Positions 8,662 to 20,152 are shown, counted from the stretch's first letter. The stretch: DNA of 64,000 bases from Wurfbainia villosa (GCA_025175895.1 CM045993.1:53448621-53512620), one strand, 5' to 3'. Numbers and translations: made by a program. The notes: generated by a model not told the origin, from the letters alone.

Positions 8662-10127
8662 AATGTAGCCTATCACCTCAATCCCACAACCCTGGTTTGC
8701 TTCCACACACTCCAAAATGACAGGGGAACATTGTCGATCCCTCTCCTCTCGAACACAACTCCCCTTCGGGTATCTCATTATTGAGGCCAACTCGACTGAA
8801 TGTCCCCATCATCCTCCTAGACGCACTAAAGCCTTCTTTTTTGAACAAATAGATGTTGGTTTGTTTTTTCCTATTCACCCCTTTCTTCTTGAAATATCAA
8901 AGTATTTTTCCATTCCCTTAAACCAATTGAGCCCCAATTCTTTCCTTTTTATCCATTACCCCCTCATCCTTCCTTTTCCATTGCTTTTTGCAAATAAAAT
9001 CATCCGAAATAGGCATATTCTACTTTCAAGCCCGATCAGGCTTTCAATTTCTCACAGGCATCCCTTCTTCCCATAAAGGATGGAAAGAACATTATTTCTT
9101 CATGCATTCCCCCTCTCCTTTTCCTTTCCCCTCCACATGGCTAACTACCATTCCTCCTCAGCCTTCTTTAGGCTCCTATCAAGATCATAAAGAATACCAA
9201 ATGATGAACTTATTACTTTTAGAAGAACAGCTTGACCTAAGCCAGCTAATAACCAAATCCACAATATCACTTATCAGAAACAACTATCCCTTGCAGTCGA
9301 CTGGCACACTCGGTAAGATATCTCCTCTTTTCTTTGCTTACTACATCTCTATATACTATTATAAAACATATAAATTTCAACTTAACTTCCTTTTTCCAGA
9401 GTCACTCCTACTATAGGCTGTCGATGCTATCCCTTTATCATCGCGTAACCATCCTACTCCCCCTCATCCTCCTCCACTAACACTTATTCTTCAACCTCAT
9501 CCTATCAACCAGACTCCACCAACACCTCTCTCCTTACCCTCAGCACCTCATCCCTCAGATTCCTTACTATCCAGTATTAACGAGGTTAGCATATTACTTT
9601 CCCGTTTTCCTCTTTCCTAATACTAATACCCCCCCCCCCTTTTTTTAAGGCATCATCAACATCCGTCATCTGAACAACCAATGGATTCAGTATACTAACA
9701 CTCTTAAAAAGGAACTACAAGGGTATCAAGCCAGAGAATCAATACTTCAACAAACCAACCAACAACTCGAAAGAGAACTACAAGCTTCTCTTATAAAAGC
9801 ACAAGCTGACTGTGCTGAACTATCAGCTCTCCAATTCTAGACCACCTACCTACAAAATACCCTATATTTCTTGAAGTCGCGACAAATCTCAGAAGGAACC
9901 AATACTTCCCATGAAAACTCTTGGACTTCTACTACCATAAATGATATGTTCTTGGACAGAGGTTTCACCTTCCATCACTAGGGCTTTCAAGATTGCATCA
10001 ACCAATTTAAAGCAGCTGGTTACCCTCCTCCAGGCCATTCTACTAATTTTTTAGACATGGGGAACACCATTGACCGCACTCCCCCTGAACTACTGTCTTT
10101 CCCATTTCCTTCTGATGAGAAAATGTA
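8662..10127 (+). pseudogene. Tat-1 antisense gene copy 2 (putative gypsy-type transposon domain, decayed)
   Basis: This is a diverged tandem copy of the gene at 5421-8087. It has the same landmarks in the same order: NQLSPNS, then after a frameshift near 9000 the block GFQFLTGIPSSHKGWKEHYF, a CGGTAAG splice donor near 9312 at the same relative position as in copy 1, a CCAG acceptor near 9399, a Pro-rich stretch, a further intron before about 9650, and a Gln/Glu-rich coiled coil (about 9690-9830). The second codon of the likely start is a stop and a TAG interrupts the coiled-coil exon. It is shorter than copy 1 in the Pro/Ser-rich part. Donor and acceptor positions are inferred from motifs and from agreement between the copies. 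Confidence 0.65.
9294..9303. other. Isolated CAGTCGACTG palindrome in antisense gene copy 2
   Basis: An exact copy of the Sire-family LTR decamer sits nine bases before the splice donor, outside any Sire element. A given 10-mer is expected about 0.06 times in 64 kb, so it is noted, but it may be chance. Confidence 0.5.
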
Positions 10128-11288
10128 ACTTGTACCCATCATAACAAAGTTTAACTTGTCTTTATTACCTCATTTTTCCTGCGAACACATCATACATTCT
10201 GCAATGCTTTACCTGATTGACTCAAGGTCACTACTGATTCACATCCTATAACCTTGTCAATAAATCTTCCTTAATCATTCTTCAAGTAAAAACACAAGGC
10301 GCTCAAATTTTAGCTAATCACGCTTTATGCCCTATTCCTTTACTAAAGTAACACCCTAAAAGAAATGAAACTCAACCTAAGCCATAACAACTTGAGAAAT
10401 AAATTATCATTCAAACAAAATTTTATTACCAAAATAACCCTTCCTTTGAATCGTCCTTATCGCCCGGGGAGTAGGCTACCGTTCTATCGAACATACAATT
10501 CCACAAACAACCCTTCTCTTCCCGCCAACCACAAGATTTATGTATCCAAGGTGCTACTATTTAAATTAATAACCCCTTAAATTTTCAACCTCCTTGGTAT
10601 CATTTATAACTCCTGGGAACCCTCACTTATCCCATCATCTTCCCCCTTTTTTCCTATAAAAACTTAACTCCCAATCTTCCTCCTTCATCTTTTCCTTTTT
10701 TATCTTTACCCTCTCCTCCCTCCAAGGCTTCTCCTTCCCATCCCATTGTTATAAGCTCTGACACCAATTCTTCCATTTAATCACAGACTCGTTCCATAAA
10801 AACTTCCGCATATCATCCTCAACTTTTTACAGGGCCCTTTAGTCCCTCTTTCCCTTCCTTTGGAAACTGCTTATGGTGTCCTCCAACACTACAATAGCGA
10901 GCTGCACCAAATCCCGTACCAGCTCTCGAAGAAGATGTTCTCGTAGTAATTAGGAGAGATTCCTCTGTGGGATCTTCCTCCCCTTAGTTTTTTTTATACA
11001 AAAGGATGCTCTAGTCATTTTCCTTTTTATAAAGAACCATGTATTTTCCTTTTTATATGCTAAGTATTATGTACTGTGCAATAGCAAAAATTTCTAATAT
11101 AAGCATATCCTTTCAAAAGTTTCAGTGATGCTCTTGCCTTACAAATTATGCAAAATCCCTTTAAAAACAAATAGTCATGCTTTTCGTAAAGTTATTGATA
11201 AAACTTGCCAATACATTCATACAACAACTAAATGAAAACAACACACCCTTTCTTTCTGAGAGAAAAAAAACATATGTTTCACAGCATC
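10128..11288. other. Tat-1 region between antisense genes and integrase
   Basis: No intact gene. Near 10657 CTATAAAAAC precedes a pyrimidine-rich leader like that of antisense copy 2. Around 10900-10980 the plus strand reads an acidic and serine-rich remnant (LEEDVLVVI), which may be a third antisense-gene fragment. From about 11000 to 11288 the sequence is AT-rich 3' noncoding sequence of pol. Confidence 0.4.
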
Positions 11289-12158
11289 CTATCCACTAAA
11301 ATAGGGTCGTAAATGATATACATTCCATGGCCTTGATAACAATCTTCCTTGGGCATCCTTCAAATAGTAAGCCCTCATTCCCACTCAGCATTCCACTTGA
11401 AAAGGTCCTTCCCACATGGGTCCCAACTTCTCTTTAGATCCTTCAGGTAGCACCTTTTTTAAAACCAAATCACCTACCTAAAAAAAAGAAGGCACTACCT
11501 TTTTATTATAGGATTTAATTACCTGTGACCTTTATCTTTCAACGTTATATGCGGCCATATCACTCTTTTCTTGAATCAAGTCCAATTTCATACCTCGAAC
11601 CATGCTATTGTCGCCCGAGAAATAACTCAACACCCGTGTAGACTTTATTCCAACTTCTACAGGTAGCACAACCTCTGAACCATGCACCATACTAAAGGAA
11701 GTGGCCCTTGTGCCTCTCCTAGAAGTAGTTCGAAAATACCATAAAACTCTAGGTAACTCCTACACCCAACTACCTCCTAAATGCACCAATTTGGTTTTTA
11801 ACCCATGCACTAATTCTCTATTAGTTACATCAACTTGCCCGTTACTCTGGGGATAAGCCACATATGTGAATACCTGTTCAATTTTGAAGTCTTGGCACCA
11901 TTTCGCTAACTTTTTACCCTAAAATTGCTGCCTATTATCAAATATCAGTCTTCTAGGGATACCAAAGTAACATACAATATTCCTCCATAAAAATTTTAAT
12001 ACCATCTGCTCAATGATACGGGCTAAAGGTTCAGCTTCCATCCACTTAGAGAAATAATCTATAGCTACCAACAAGAATTTATTTTAACCCGTCCCGATCG
12101 AGAAAGGTCCTATTATATCCATACCCCATTGGTCAAAAGGGAAAGTCTCTACTACTTC
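11289..12158 (-). pseudogene. Tat-1 integrase core and C-terminal domain, decayed
   Basis: The minus-strand frame continues from the zinc-finger ORF through the core: GMDIIGPF (first Asp), DYFSKWMEAEPL, then a DNRQQF block where Gly after the second Asp-Asn is Arg, then NGQVDVTNRE with the catalytic Glu. The C-terminal part has LGPMWEGPFQV and ends at WNVYHLRPYF and a stop at 11289-11291, the normal end of Tat pol. Several stops interrupt it (after the zinc finger, before NKFLLVAIDYF and after DNRQQF). Confidence 0.8.
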
Positions 12159-12662
12159 TTACATATATTCAGCTGGTTGATGTTTCAAATTATGATGCTT
12201 CTGACAGCTCTCACATTGTTGTACCAACTGTATAGAGTCCTTCATCAGAGTGGGCAAAAAATATCCAGCTAATAATACCTTTCGAGCTAACACCCGACCC
12301 CCTATGTGACTGCCACAAGCTCCTTCATGCACTTCATTCAGCACATAACTTGCTTTTGTCTTCCCCAAACAATGCAGCAAAGGACCAATACAAGTCCTTT
12401 TATACAAAATTCCTTTTATCATGCAAAAATGAATTGCTTGCTGCTTAAATTGTCGAGCCTTTATAGGGGCATCTGACACCCTCTTATCTAAAAAGAACGA
12501 AATCAACTCCTTCCTCCAGTCATCTTCTATGACCTCTCCCAATCTTTCATTTTGTGGCAATAGTTCACTCTGCGCAATTATGTCATGACTGCCCCAATTC
12601 CCCAGTGAACTAGCCAACTCATCAGCTTTCTTATTTTCTATCCTGGTTATTTTCTTTATCAA
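12159..12662 (-). pseudogene. Tat-1 RNase H end and integrase HHCC domain
   Basis: This 167-residue open fragment starts in the last RNase H segment (ENKKADELA) and continues into the integrase zinc-binding domain, with EVHEG, GSHIGG and the pair CESC near its end, matching the His-His-Cys-Cys pattern of Ty3 integrases. It ends at a stop just before the core domain. It shares its frame with 12900-13649 and 13683-13880. Confidence 0.82.
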
Positions 12663-12899
12663 TACTTCTGAAAAAATCCCCTTTACCCTTTTCTACCAAT
12701 TCACAGTATTTTTGGCACTTATCATCCTTAACCTCAAACCCCCCTACAGTTTGTTGTACCACTAACTAAGAATCCATATGTACAATTACCCGCTCAACCC
12801 CTACATTTTTAGCAGCTTGTAAAGTATCAATAAAGCCTCATATTTAGCTTCATTATTAGAGGCTCTGAAATGTTGTCTAATTGCCAGCTTAACTTCTTC
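12663..12899 (-). pseudogene. Tat-1 RNase H middle, decayed
   Basis: ASNNEAKYE, the plant Tat form of the second RNase H block, is readable around 12842-12870 with several stops around it. It links the two open fragments on either side. Confidence 0.65.
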
Positions 12900-13649
12900 T
12901 CATTGTGGTGAAATCAAAATTACTTCTACCCCACAACCCTCTTTTATAAAAGACCCATCTGCATATACCATCCATAGTTCATATTCCTCCTTGTGTACAA
13001 TTTCCACTAAAAAGTCAGCAAATGCTTGCGCTTTAATGGAGGTACGAGGTTGATAGGTAATGTCATACTCACTGAGTTCAGTGGCCCATTTAATAAGGTT
13101 CCCTGTAGCTTCCGGATGTGTAAGTATTCTCTCCAGGGGAGTGTCAGTGAGTACCACTAAGGGATGAGATAAAAAATAAGGTCGTAGCCTTCGAGCAGTC
13201 AAAACTAGACCCCAGGTTAATTTCTCCAAATTAGTATAACAAACATCAGCCCCATTCAACATATAGCTAATATAATAGATTGGATATTGTTGGCCCTTAT
13301 CTTCTCGAATCAATACTGAGCTTACAGCCACCTCCAAAAGAGCCATATACACCCATAATACTTTTCCATGCTGAGGCTTAGCTGAGAAAGGAGGCTCCAC
13401 AAAGTATTCCTTCAGAGATCGAAAGGCTTTATCATAATGTTCATCCCACTGGAACCGTGTAGCCCTCTTTAATATCTTGAAGAAAAGGAGACTCGTATCT
13501 GCCGATCGGGATATGAATCTTGACAAGGCAGTAATCCTGCCTAATAACCTCTGTACTTCCTTCAAATTTCTAGGAGGTTTCATTTGCTGAATAGCTTCAA
13601 TCTTAATAGGATTAACCCTTATACCTTGTTCAGTGACCACATATCTCAA
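12900..13649 (-). pseudogene. Tat-1 RT C-terminus and RNase H
   Basis: A 249-residue fragment covers the RT thumb/connection (IQQMKPPRNLKEVQRLLGRI, a highly conserved Ty3 block) and the start of the RNase H domain. The latter has WMVYADGS, where the Asp belongs to the catalytic set. It shares its frame with the YVDD fragment upstream and is separated from it by a stop. Confidence 0.85.
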
Positions 13650-13682
13650 AAAACATCCCTACATCACCCCAAATATACACTT

Positions 13683-13880
13683 TTATGAATTCAACTTCAT
13701 TTTATATTGACGTAGAATACCAAAGGTTTCCTCCAGATCAACTATTAACTGCTCAGTATATAGAGTTTTAACCAAAATATCATCCACATATACCTCCACA
13801 TTCATTCCCAACTGCTTTTCAAATATCTTATCCATTAACCTCTGGTAGGTAGCCCCAGTGTTTTTTAATCCAAAAGGCAT
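13683..13880 (-). pseudogene. Tat-1 RT palm with YVDD
   Basis: The fragment begins MPFGLKNTGATYQRLMD and contains VEVYVDDILVK, the RT active site with both Asp residues. It is separated from the preceding fragment (13933-14490) by a frameshift and a stop, so no continuous RT can be made. Confidence 0.87.
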
Positions 13881-13932
13881 AACTACATAATAGAAAGTTC
13901 CCTCAACTATAATAAAATTGACCTTATTCTGA

Positions 13933-14490
13933 TCAAGCTAACGGTATTTGATGATATCCCTGGTAAGCATTCGACATTGAAATAAACTGATGCTCAGTAG
14001 TGGAATCTACTAACTGATCAATGCGGGGAAAATGGTAGCAATCCTTAGGACAAGCTTTATAAAGATCTCTAAAGTCCACACACATTCTCCATTTTCCCAA
14101 CGACTTAGGCACTAGCACCACATTAGATAACCAAGTTGGATATTGCACCTCTCTGATATGCCCATCCTTCAGCAATTTACCTATTTCTTCTTTAATGATA
14201 GCATCTTTCCCTGCTCCAAAATGTCGACGCTTCTGCTTTATAGGGATTGTAGTAGGTAAGATGCACAATATATGCTCCATGATGTTAGGATCAATTCCTG
14301 ATAAGTCTTGCGAGGACCATGCGAAAATGTCAATATTTGTGATAAGGCATTGTATTAAGCCTGCTTTAAGCTGCACAGAAAGATCCTGAGCTATAAAAGT
14401 AACTTGTTCACCACACTTATCATCTAATACAATCTCCTCTTTATCAGGTTCTCCTATCTCTTTAGCAGCCCCCTTTTGAACGAAACACAC
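13933..14490 (-). pseudogene. Tat-1 RT N-terminal half
   Basis: This 185-residue fragment includes the linker FAWSSQDLSGIDPNIMEH, the finger region KWRMCVDFRDLYKACPKD and the palm start near its end. The first palm Asp (usually MDAYSGYHQI) is replaced: the block reads MSNAYQGYHQI, so a catalytic Asp is lost. Confidence 0.85.
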
Positions 14491-14661
14491 TATATCTCCG
14501 TACCTAGATTTGTGTAGAGACTTATTAACAAATTTTCATTTTTGCCCTGTCTTGAAAGCATTCACATAGCATCTGCGAGAGAGTTATTGGTCACCTCTTA
14601 CCTCCCCTACTTCACTCCCTATAGAAAACTTAAGCTTCTGATGGTAGGGGGAAGCCACAGC

Positions 14662-15360
14662 CTATAAACTGCTCAAAACAGGTCTTCCTAGGATAGCATT
14701 ATAGGAAGAAGGCATATCCACCATAATGAAATTGATAAGTACCATCCTTCCCCTTGGCTCTTCCCCCAAGGACAAAGATAACCTAATTTGGCACATTGGC
14801 TGCACTTCATGCCCAGGAAACCCAAACAAAGAAGTTCCTACTAGCTCTAGATTAGTGATGGCAACTCTCATTTGTTCCAGAGCTATCCAATACAAAATAT
14901 CCACTAAATTGCCCGGGTCAACAAAAACTTGTCCTACATCGAAATTGGCAATGAGAGATCAAATGACCAAAGCATCAGTGTGTGGAGTTATCACTCCCCC
15001 TAAATCATTATAATCAAAACTTATCATGGGCCCTTTGGCCTTGGGAAGAACAACAATAGTTGCACATTCCTCCCTGTTGTGTCTTTTTCATGCTCTGTTA
15101 GAATCCCCGTTAGTGGATCCACCAAATATCATGTTGATGGAACCTCTCACAGGGGGTTGATTTTCAGGCTCAACCTGATTGGGCACCATTTCCCTTATAT
15201 GTATACATTGGACAAGACGATTTACAAGACATCTGGGATTCCCTCTTCCATAATTCCTTCCTCTGAACCCTACTGATAAGGAGTTGGATTCATGACCAAA
15301 TTTCGGATATAAGGATGAGCTCCCATAATTCTCTACAATTCTAAGTCCAACTGCTGGCAA
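14662..15360 (-). pseudogene. Tat-1 gag C-terminus and protease
   Basis: One minus-strand frame with stops near 15088 and 14950. It reads from the gag end through INMIFGG, then FDYNDLGGVITPHTDALVI and the active-site block VFVDPGNLVDILY, where the usual Asp-Ser/Thr/Gly-Gly has Pro in place of the second residue. It ends with YNAILGRPVL, the conserved second protease block. Just upstream (about 15355-15400) a Cys/His pattern FCAFHQEYGYNTQNC marks the Tat gag zinc motif. Confidence 0.8.
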
Positions 15361-16499
15361 TTCTGAGTATTATATCCATATTCTTGATGGAAAGCACAGA
15401 AAGTAGGAGCTGTCAAACTCCTAGTCCCTCTGTTAGCTGCAAAGGGTCTCCGCAGCAACCTCTGCTCTATATAAACATTCATAGCCCTTTGTTTAGAAAA
15501 TCAAAACGGAAGAGCATACAAAGTTCTGTCTTCTGAAGGGCGCACAAGCCTCACCCATTCAATCCTCCCTTCTGGTCTTTCCATTACTCTGAAATCCTGC
15601 AAAGTTTGCCGGGATTTCTAAGCATCCTCCAAATTAATAAACTTCTCAGCCTGGGACAACAGATCTTCGAAGCTTATGGGGGGCCTCATAGCCAAGGATT
15701 TAAAGAAGTCCCCCTCTCTGAGCCACTGGGTAAAAGCTCCCATCATCATACCTGGCTTTAAAGCAGGAATTTCACAAGCAACTTGTGTAAATCTATGCAT
15801 ATATTACCGCAAACTTTCTAGCTCTCTTTGCTTAAGATCAAAAAGACTTAAGGGCTAATGTAAATATTTCTTAGAACTAGAAAAATGCCTTACAAATAAT
15901 ATGGAGAAATCCTTAAAGGATGTAATGCTCTCACTAAACAATTGTTCTGCTGGTCCCGTCAAGGTTGTAAGGAATATCCGGCATTTAACCCCACCAGTAT
16001 AGCGATATAACAGAGTAACATTTTCAAATTTCCTTAAATGATCTTTAGGATCGGAAGAAGCGGCATATTCAGATATTTGAGGAAGCCTCAAATGTCAAGG
16101 TAATTCATCGTTCAAGATACTTTCAACAAAAGGAGTTTGCTCCTTTATTTGTACAATAGTACCTATAGCAAGGACTTCCCCTTCTTGTGGTACACCCTCT
16201 GAAGGAAACACACATTTTCCTTTCCCCTTCCCTTTTTGGCGAGCATAAAAAGAAATTTTCTTCAATTGATAAATCTTACCCCCTTCTTACTCAGAGTCAC
16301 TATCAGATATATCATCTTCTTTAACCTTCTTTGGGGTGGCCCTTTGCGACATTTGATCCATCATTTCCGCCATAATCTGCATGAGATCTTCCTTTTATAA
16401 GGGTTCCCAATGCCTTTAACTAGTGCCCTCCTAAGAAGTACTGGAGACGGACTTCTCTCCTTCTGTTGGCTCTTTCAATGCCCTTCTAGTATTAACCAT
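15361..16499 (-). pseudogene. Tat-1 gag, decayed
   Basis: The probable start is the ATG at 16499-16497, about 20 bp after the primer site. An acidic N-terminal part with stops is followed by the conserved gag core: YAASSDPKDHLRKFE, a CRIF block and LTGPAEQLF (ORF 15855-16091). Then come the C-terminal capsid segment FTQWLREGDFFKSLAMRPP (15618-15800) and the zinc motif. Stops in several places and a frame change before the protease show it is not functional. Confidence 0.8.
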
Positions 16500-16517
16500 C
16501 ATGACTTTTTGTTCAAA

Positions 16518-16536
16518 TTCCCACAGATGGCGCCAA
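16518..16536 (-). other. Tat-1 primer binding site
   Basis: The minus strand reads TTGGCGCCATCTGTGGGAA two bases after the 5' LTR end. TGGCGCC followed by a CTGTGGGAA stretch is the usual start of the internal region in plant Tat elements. Confidence 0.82.
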
Positions 16537-16858
16537 TTTGATGGTGCTTGCTTCTTTGGATCACCAAGATCCCCCTTCCTCTCATTACGAATGGATGGAT
16601 CTGACACCACGAGAGAGACTCAGAAGGGAAAAGATTAGTTGTAACAATCACCCTAGATCTTAGGAACTTAGCTGAGTGTGGCACACCAAAGAAGAGTGTT
16701 AAGGGTTGGATGGCTTCCCGGCACGACCACTCCGACGATCAAGTTAGTATGAGTATGAGAACAAAGGTAATGAACTGGAGAAGAAGAGAGATCTCAGAGA
16801 TACCAAATAGAGAAGAAACGACCATCCCTTGCTTCGTCCTCCTTTTCCCCTTTTATAG

Positions 16859-16868
16859 ATGGATCAAC
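16859..16868 (-). promoter_or_regulatory. Tat-1 LTR TATA box
   Basis: The minus strand reads CTATAAAAGG, followed by GGAAAAGGAGG. It lies downstream of the minisatellite in the sense direction. Confidence 0.65.
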
Positions 16869-17139
16869 CGCCTTCTCATTGAGGTGAATTTACTTTAACG
16901 TCCTTTGCCCAGCTGTCCTTGCAACTGCTTTTTCTGCCAATATTCAAAATATCTTTCCCAATTGCTTCATGTGCCCTTTACTCCCCTGCCAAACATTTAA
17001 ACTCATAAAATATAAACAAATGATAAAATACCTCATTAATCATATTTTATCCTCCCTAAATGTCCCTTATCATTCCTAATTATTCTCTCCACTTGATCTT
17101 ACCAGATACAAAAGGAATTCTAGGGTTCCTTTCATGGCT

Positions 17140-18340
17140 TGAAAAATATACATATTGCTCGGGAAATACATACACTATTTGGGAATTAAACATACCACCC
17201 TGGAACCATACATACTACCTTAAACTATTCACTATCCTGGAAATGCACATACTGCCCTGACACTGTTCACCCTATCATGGAAATACACCCACTGCTCTGG
17301 AATTAACCACACTGTCCTGGAACTACACATACCACCCTGGAACAATACATACTGCCCTAGAATGAAACATACTGCCCTGGAACCATACATACTTCCCAGG
17401 AACTATTCACTGTCCTCGAAACACACATACTACTGTGGAATGAAACATACTGCCCTTGAACCATACATATTGTCCTGAAATTACACATACTGCCCTGAAA
17501 TGAAACATACTGCCCTGGAACCATACATACTACCCTAGAACTATTCATTGTCCTGGAAATACACATACTGCCCTGGAATAAAACATACTGCCTTGGAATG
17601 AAACATACTGCCCTGGAACCATACATACTGCCCTAGAACTATTCACTATCCTAGAAATGCACCTACTGCTATGGAATTAACCACACCGCCCTAGAACCAG
17701 ACATACCACCCTGGAATGATACATACAGCTCTAGAATAACACATACTGCCCTGGAATGAAACATACTACCATGGAACCATATTTACTACCCTGAAACTAT
17801 TCACTATCATAGAAATACACATATTCCTCTGAAAATACACATACTGCCCTGGAAAGACACATACTACCCTGGGACTGTTCACACTGTCCTAGAAATACAC
17901 ATACTACCCTAGAATATTCACACTGTCCTGGAAATACACATACTACTCTGTAATTAACCACACTGCCCTGGATTTACACATACTACCCTTGAATGAAACA
18001 TACTGCCCTGGAACCATACATATTGCCCTGGAACTACACATATTGCCCTAGGACTGTTCACACAACTCTGGAAATATACACACTACTCTAGAAAGACACA
18101 TACTACCCTAGGACTGTTAACACAACCCTAGAACCGTATATAATACTCTAGAAAGACACACACTGCCCTGAGATTATTCACACGGTCCTAAAAATACACA
18201 TACTACCCTGGGATTATTCACACAACCCTGGAAATATACACACTGCTCTGTAAAGATACATACTACCCTGGGATTATTCACACTGCCCTGGAAATATACA
18301 CACTGCTCTGGAAACACTCACACTGCTCTGGAAACCCCGA
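17140..18340. repeat. Minisatellite of the Tat-1 5' LTR, about 20 bp unit
   Basis: About 60 degenerate units with the core CATACTGCCCTGGAA, of the same type as at 1-980. Both arrays end with GAAACCCCGACACCAT at the LTR edge. Order and variants of units differ in places between the two LTRs. Confidence 0.9.
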
Positions 18341-18348
18341 CACCATAA

Positions 18349-18638
18349 AATATGAATCATGATAATGTGTTACAGTGTTTTGGATGATATACTTGCTTTT
18401 TGATCATGATGAATGCACTTAACCTTGAGTAGAAATTGCATGAAATTTATGGTTATGTAGAAATACCTTAGTTACATCTCACAACTCACCATAAGGCTAA
18501 CTTGATTGAAAACATAGCAATGGGTGAGATGTTAGGTTGATACAAGTGATTGACTAATGCTTATGGCATTTAGATGAGTCATTAAGAGTATCATGATATA
18601 GCAATCATAGACCAACTATAGGGAAAGCATATGTTTAA
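18349..18638 (+). other. Sire-H internal noncoding fragment between Tat-1 and Sire-C
   Basis: Non-repetitive AT-rich sequence with no ORF. It continues at 25294 after Sire-C, since the Sire-C target duplication TTTAA joins the two sides. It is therefore part of the internal region of Sire-H, whose 3' LTR begins at 25972. Confidence 0.6.
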
Positions 18639-19159
18639 TGTAGGAGATCGTTGGAATGCTAGAGGGGGGGGTGAATAGTTTGTATTCGTAGCGTGATGGA
18701 ATTTGATCGCGTTCGCTTGCCTATGATTGTTAGTACGCAGCGGAATATAGAAATAATACAATAATAACAATAACAAGCACACAAACACAAGTATTTAATG
18801 TGGTTTGGAACCTCAAGGTTTTTACTCCAAGTTTGAGCTCAACGAGCTCTAGTGATGCACATGCAACCACTAATAAGCACTCCTTCTCGACATAAGTCGG
18901 AGGCGGAGAAATCTCGTACAATAGTTTACAATAATAAACTAAATACAACAAGTAAATACACTATGAAATACAATACAATACAAGTAAAGAAAACACTTTA
19001 CAAATGCCTTTGGATTGCTTGCTTTTGGTTGCTTGAAGAATGGCCTTAGAGACCCTGATTTGCAGTAACAAATCGCCCCAAGGATGCTCAAGAACCGGAT
19101 TGCTTTTTCTCCTCCATGAGCTCCATTTATATCTTTTGCCTGGGCTAGAAAAAGCCAAT

Positions 19160-19500
19160 CAGTCGACTGCTCGGAACCATCAGTCGACTGATCACACTGT
19201 TGCTATGAGACAACGATGTAATCCACACTGGAAAATCCAACGTCTAGGACATCAGTCGACTGATCATGACCATCAGTCGACTTTTCAAGCCATCACTCGA
19301 CTGCTGACCGCAGCGGTCAAGTGAGACTCCATTCTATGCCTCAAAACCCGAGCATCAGTCGATTGATCACAAGATTAGTTGACTGCTCATCCAATCAGTC
19401 GAGTTCCAAGTTCTCGCAGTCGACTGCTGGGATACATCCCGCAGTCAAACCCTAGTTGACTCTCATCAGTCGACTGCCATATGACACCAGTCGACTGGCA
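19160..19500. repeat. Palindrome cluster in the Sire-C 3' LTR
   Basis: Six exact CAGTCGACTG decamers and several one- or two-base variants occur within 340 bp, directly upstream (minus sense) of the TATA-like sequence at about 19125-19131. Confidence 0.88.
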
Positions 19501-19707
19501 CACCTCAAACATGAGGTTTTAGCCCATGTATGGTTCCCCCATACTTGCTAGACCGCCCTTAGCCTAGACCTAAGCCTTCTAGCCACCTCCATCAGCCTCA
19601 CACCTCTCGGATCCCTCCAAGTCATCCATGACTTGTTCATCCATCGCACTAGCTTTCAGGTGCTTCCATCGGTTATGTCATGCTAACGGTGTATACCCCG
19701 CTAAGGC

Positions 19708-20050
19708 ACATTGGACTTACGCCGCCAAGACTCTGCTTGGACTTTACGCCGCCAACCATTGGACTTATGTTGCCAAGACTCCCACTTGGACTTTATGCCG
19801 CCAATAGCAAACCCCTTGGACTTCTCAAATGCCAGGACTCAAGCTTGGACTTTCTCTTGCCAACCCATGTTGGACTTTCCATGCCAAGACCCATTCTTGG
19901 ACTTTTCCTTGCCAAGACCCATGCTTAGACTTTACATGCCAAGTACTCAAGACTTGGCTTTCCAAATGCCAAGTGTCCCACTTGGACTTTTCCAAATGCT
20001 AAGTGTCCCACTTGGACTTTCCATGCCAAGTACTCAAGACTTGGACTTTC
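19708..20050 (-). repeat. Array of short hairpins in the Sire-C 3' LTR
   Basis: Units of 25-35 bp share the plan TGCCAAG, a 5-8 base loop, CTTGGACTTT. Stems differ but stay paired: CCAAG/CTTGG, CCAAC/GTTGG, CCAAGT/ACTTGG. About 12 units are present, two with a damaged arm. Confidence 0.8.
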
Positions 20051-20152
20051 CCATGACAATCGCATTGCCATATGTTTTTGTCGAACATCAAAACATCTCT
20101 CGAGTCAAGCTTGAGTCCTGGTCAATCGTGACCTGGGTCGATTGCACCAACA

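Larger units (their letters stand above)
1..18348 (-). mobile_element. Tat-1: Ty3/gypsy (Tat-like) LTR retrotransposon, 3' LTR cut by window start
   Basis: The element reads on the minus strand from its 5' LTR (right) to its 3' LTR (left, running off the window). The order after the primer site is gag, protease, RT, RNase H, integrase, then a long 3' region holding two antisense gene copies, which is the layout of plant Tat-lineage elements (Grande/Retand type). The primer site begins TTGGCGCC, as usual for this group. Both LTRs carry the same long minisatellite and end in the inverted terminal octamer TGATGGTG/CACCATCA, with TTATGGTG in the right copy. A copia-family LTR and a Sire-B solo LTR are inserted in its 3' part. 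Coding frames carry many stops and shifts, so it is dead. If the right end is 18348, the target duplication should be AATAT, with its partner left of the window. Confidence 0.88.
16539..18348 (-). repeat. Tat-1 5' LTR
   Basis: On the minus strand the LTR begins TTATGGTGTCGGGG (the first TG has decayed) and ends CACCATCA at 16539, next to the primer site. It is about 1.8 kb. Its upstream 1.2 kb is the minisatellite shared with the 3' LTR. The TATA box lies at 16859-16868, leaving about 300 bp of R/U5. Confidence 0.85.
18639..20152 (-). repeat. Sire-C 3' LTR
   Basis: The minus strand starts TGTTGGTGCAATCG at 20152, right after the polypurine tract, and ends at TGTAGGAG on the plus strand (18639). 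In sense order it holds the hairpin array (20050-19708), the palindrome cluster (19500-19160), the TATA box (about 19125) and R/U5. It is about 1.51 kb, close to the 5' copy. Confidence 0.9.

Noticed and set aside
12700..15360. Plus-strand frames across the Tat-1 pol region (14195-14389, 14726-15013, 15079-15276)
   Set aside because: They are complements of clear protease and RT sequence on the minus strand.
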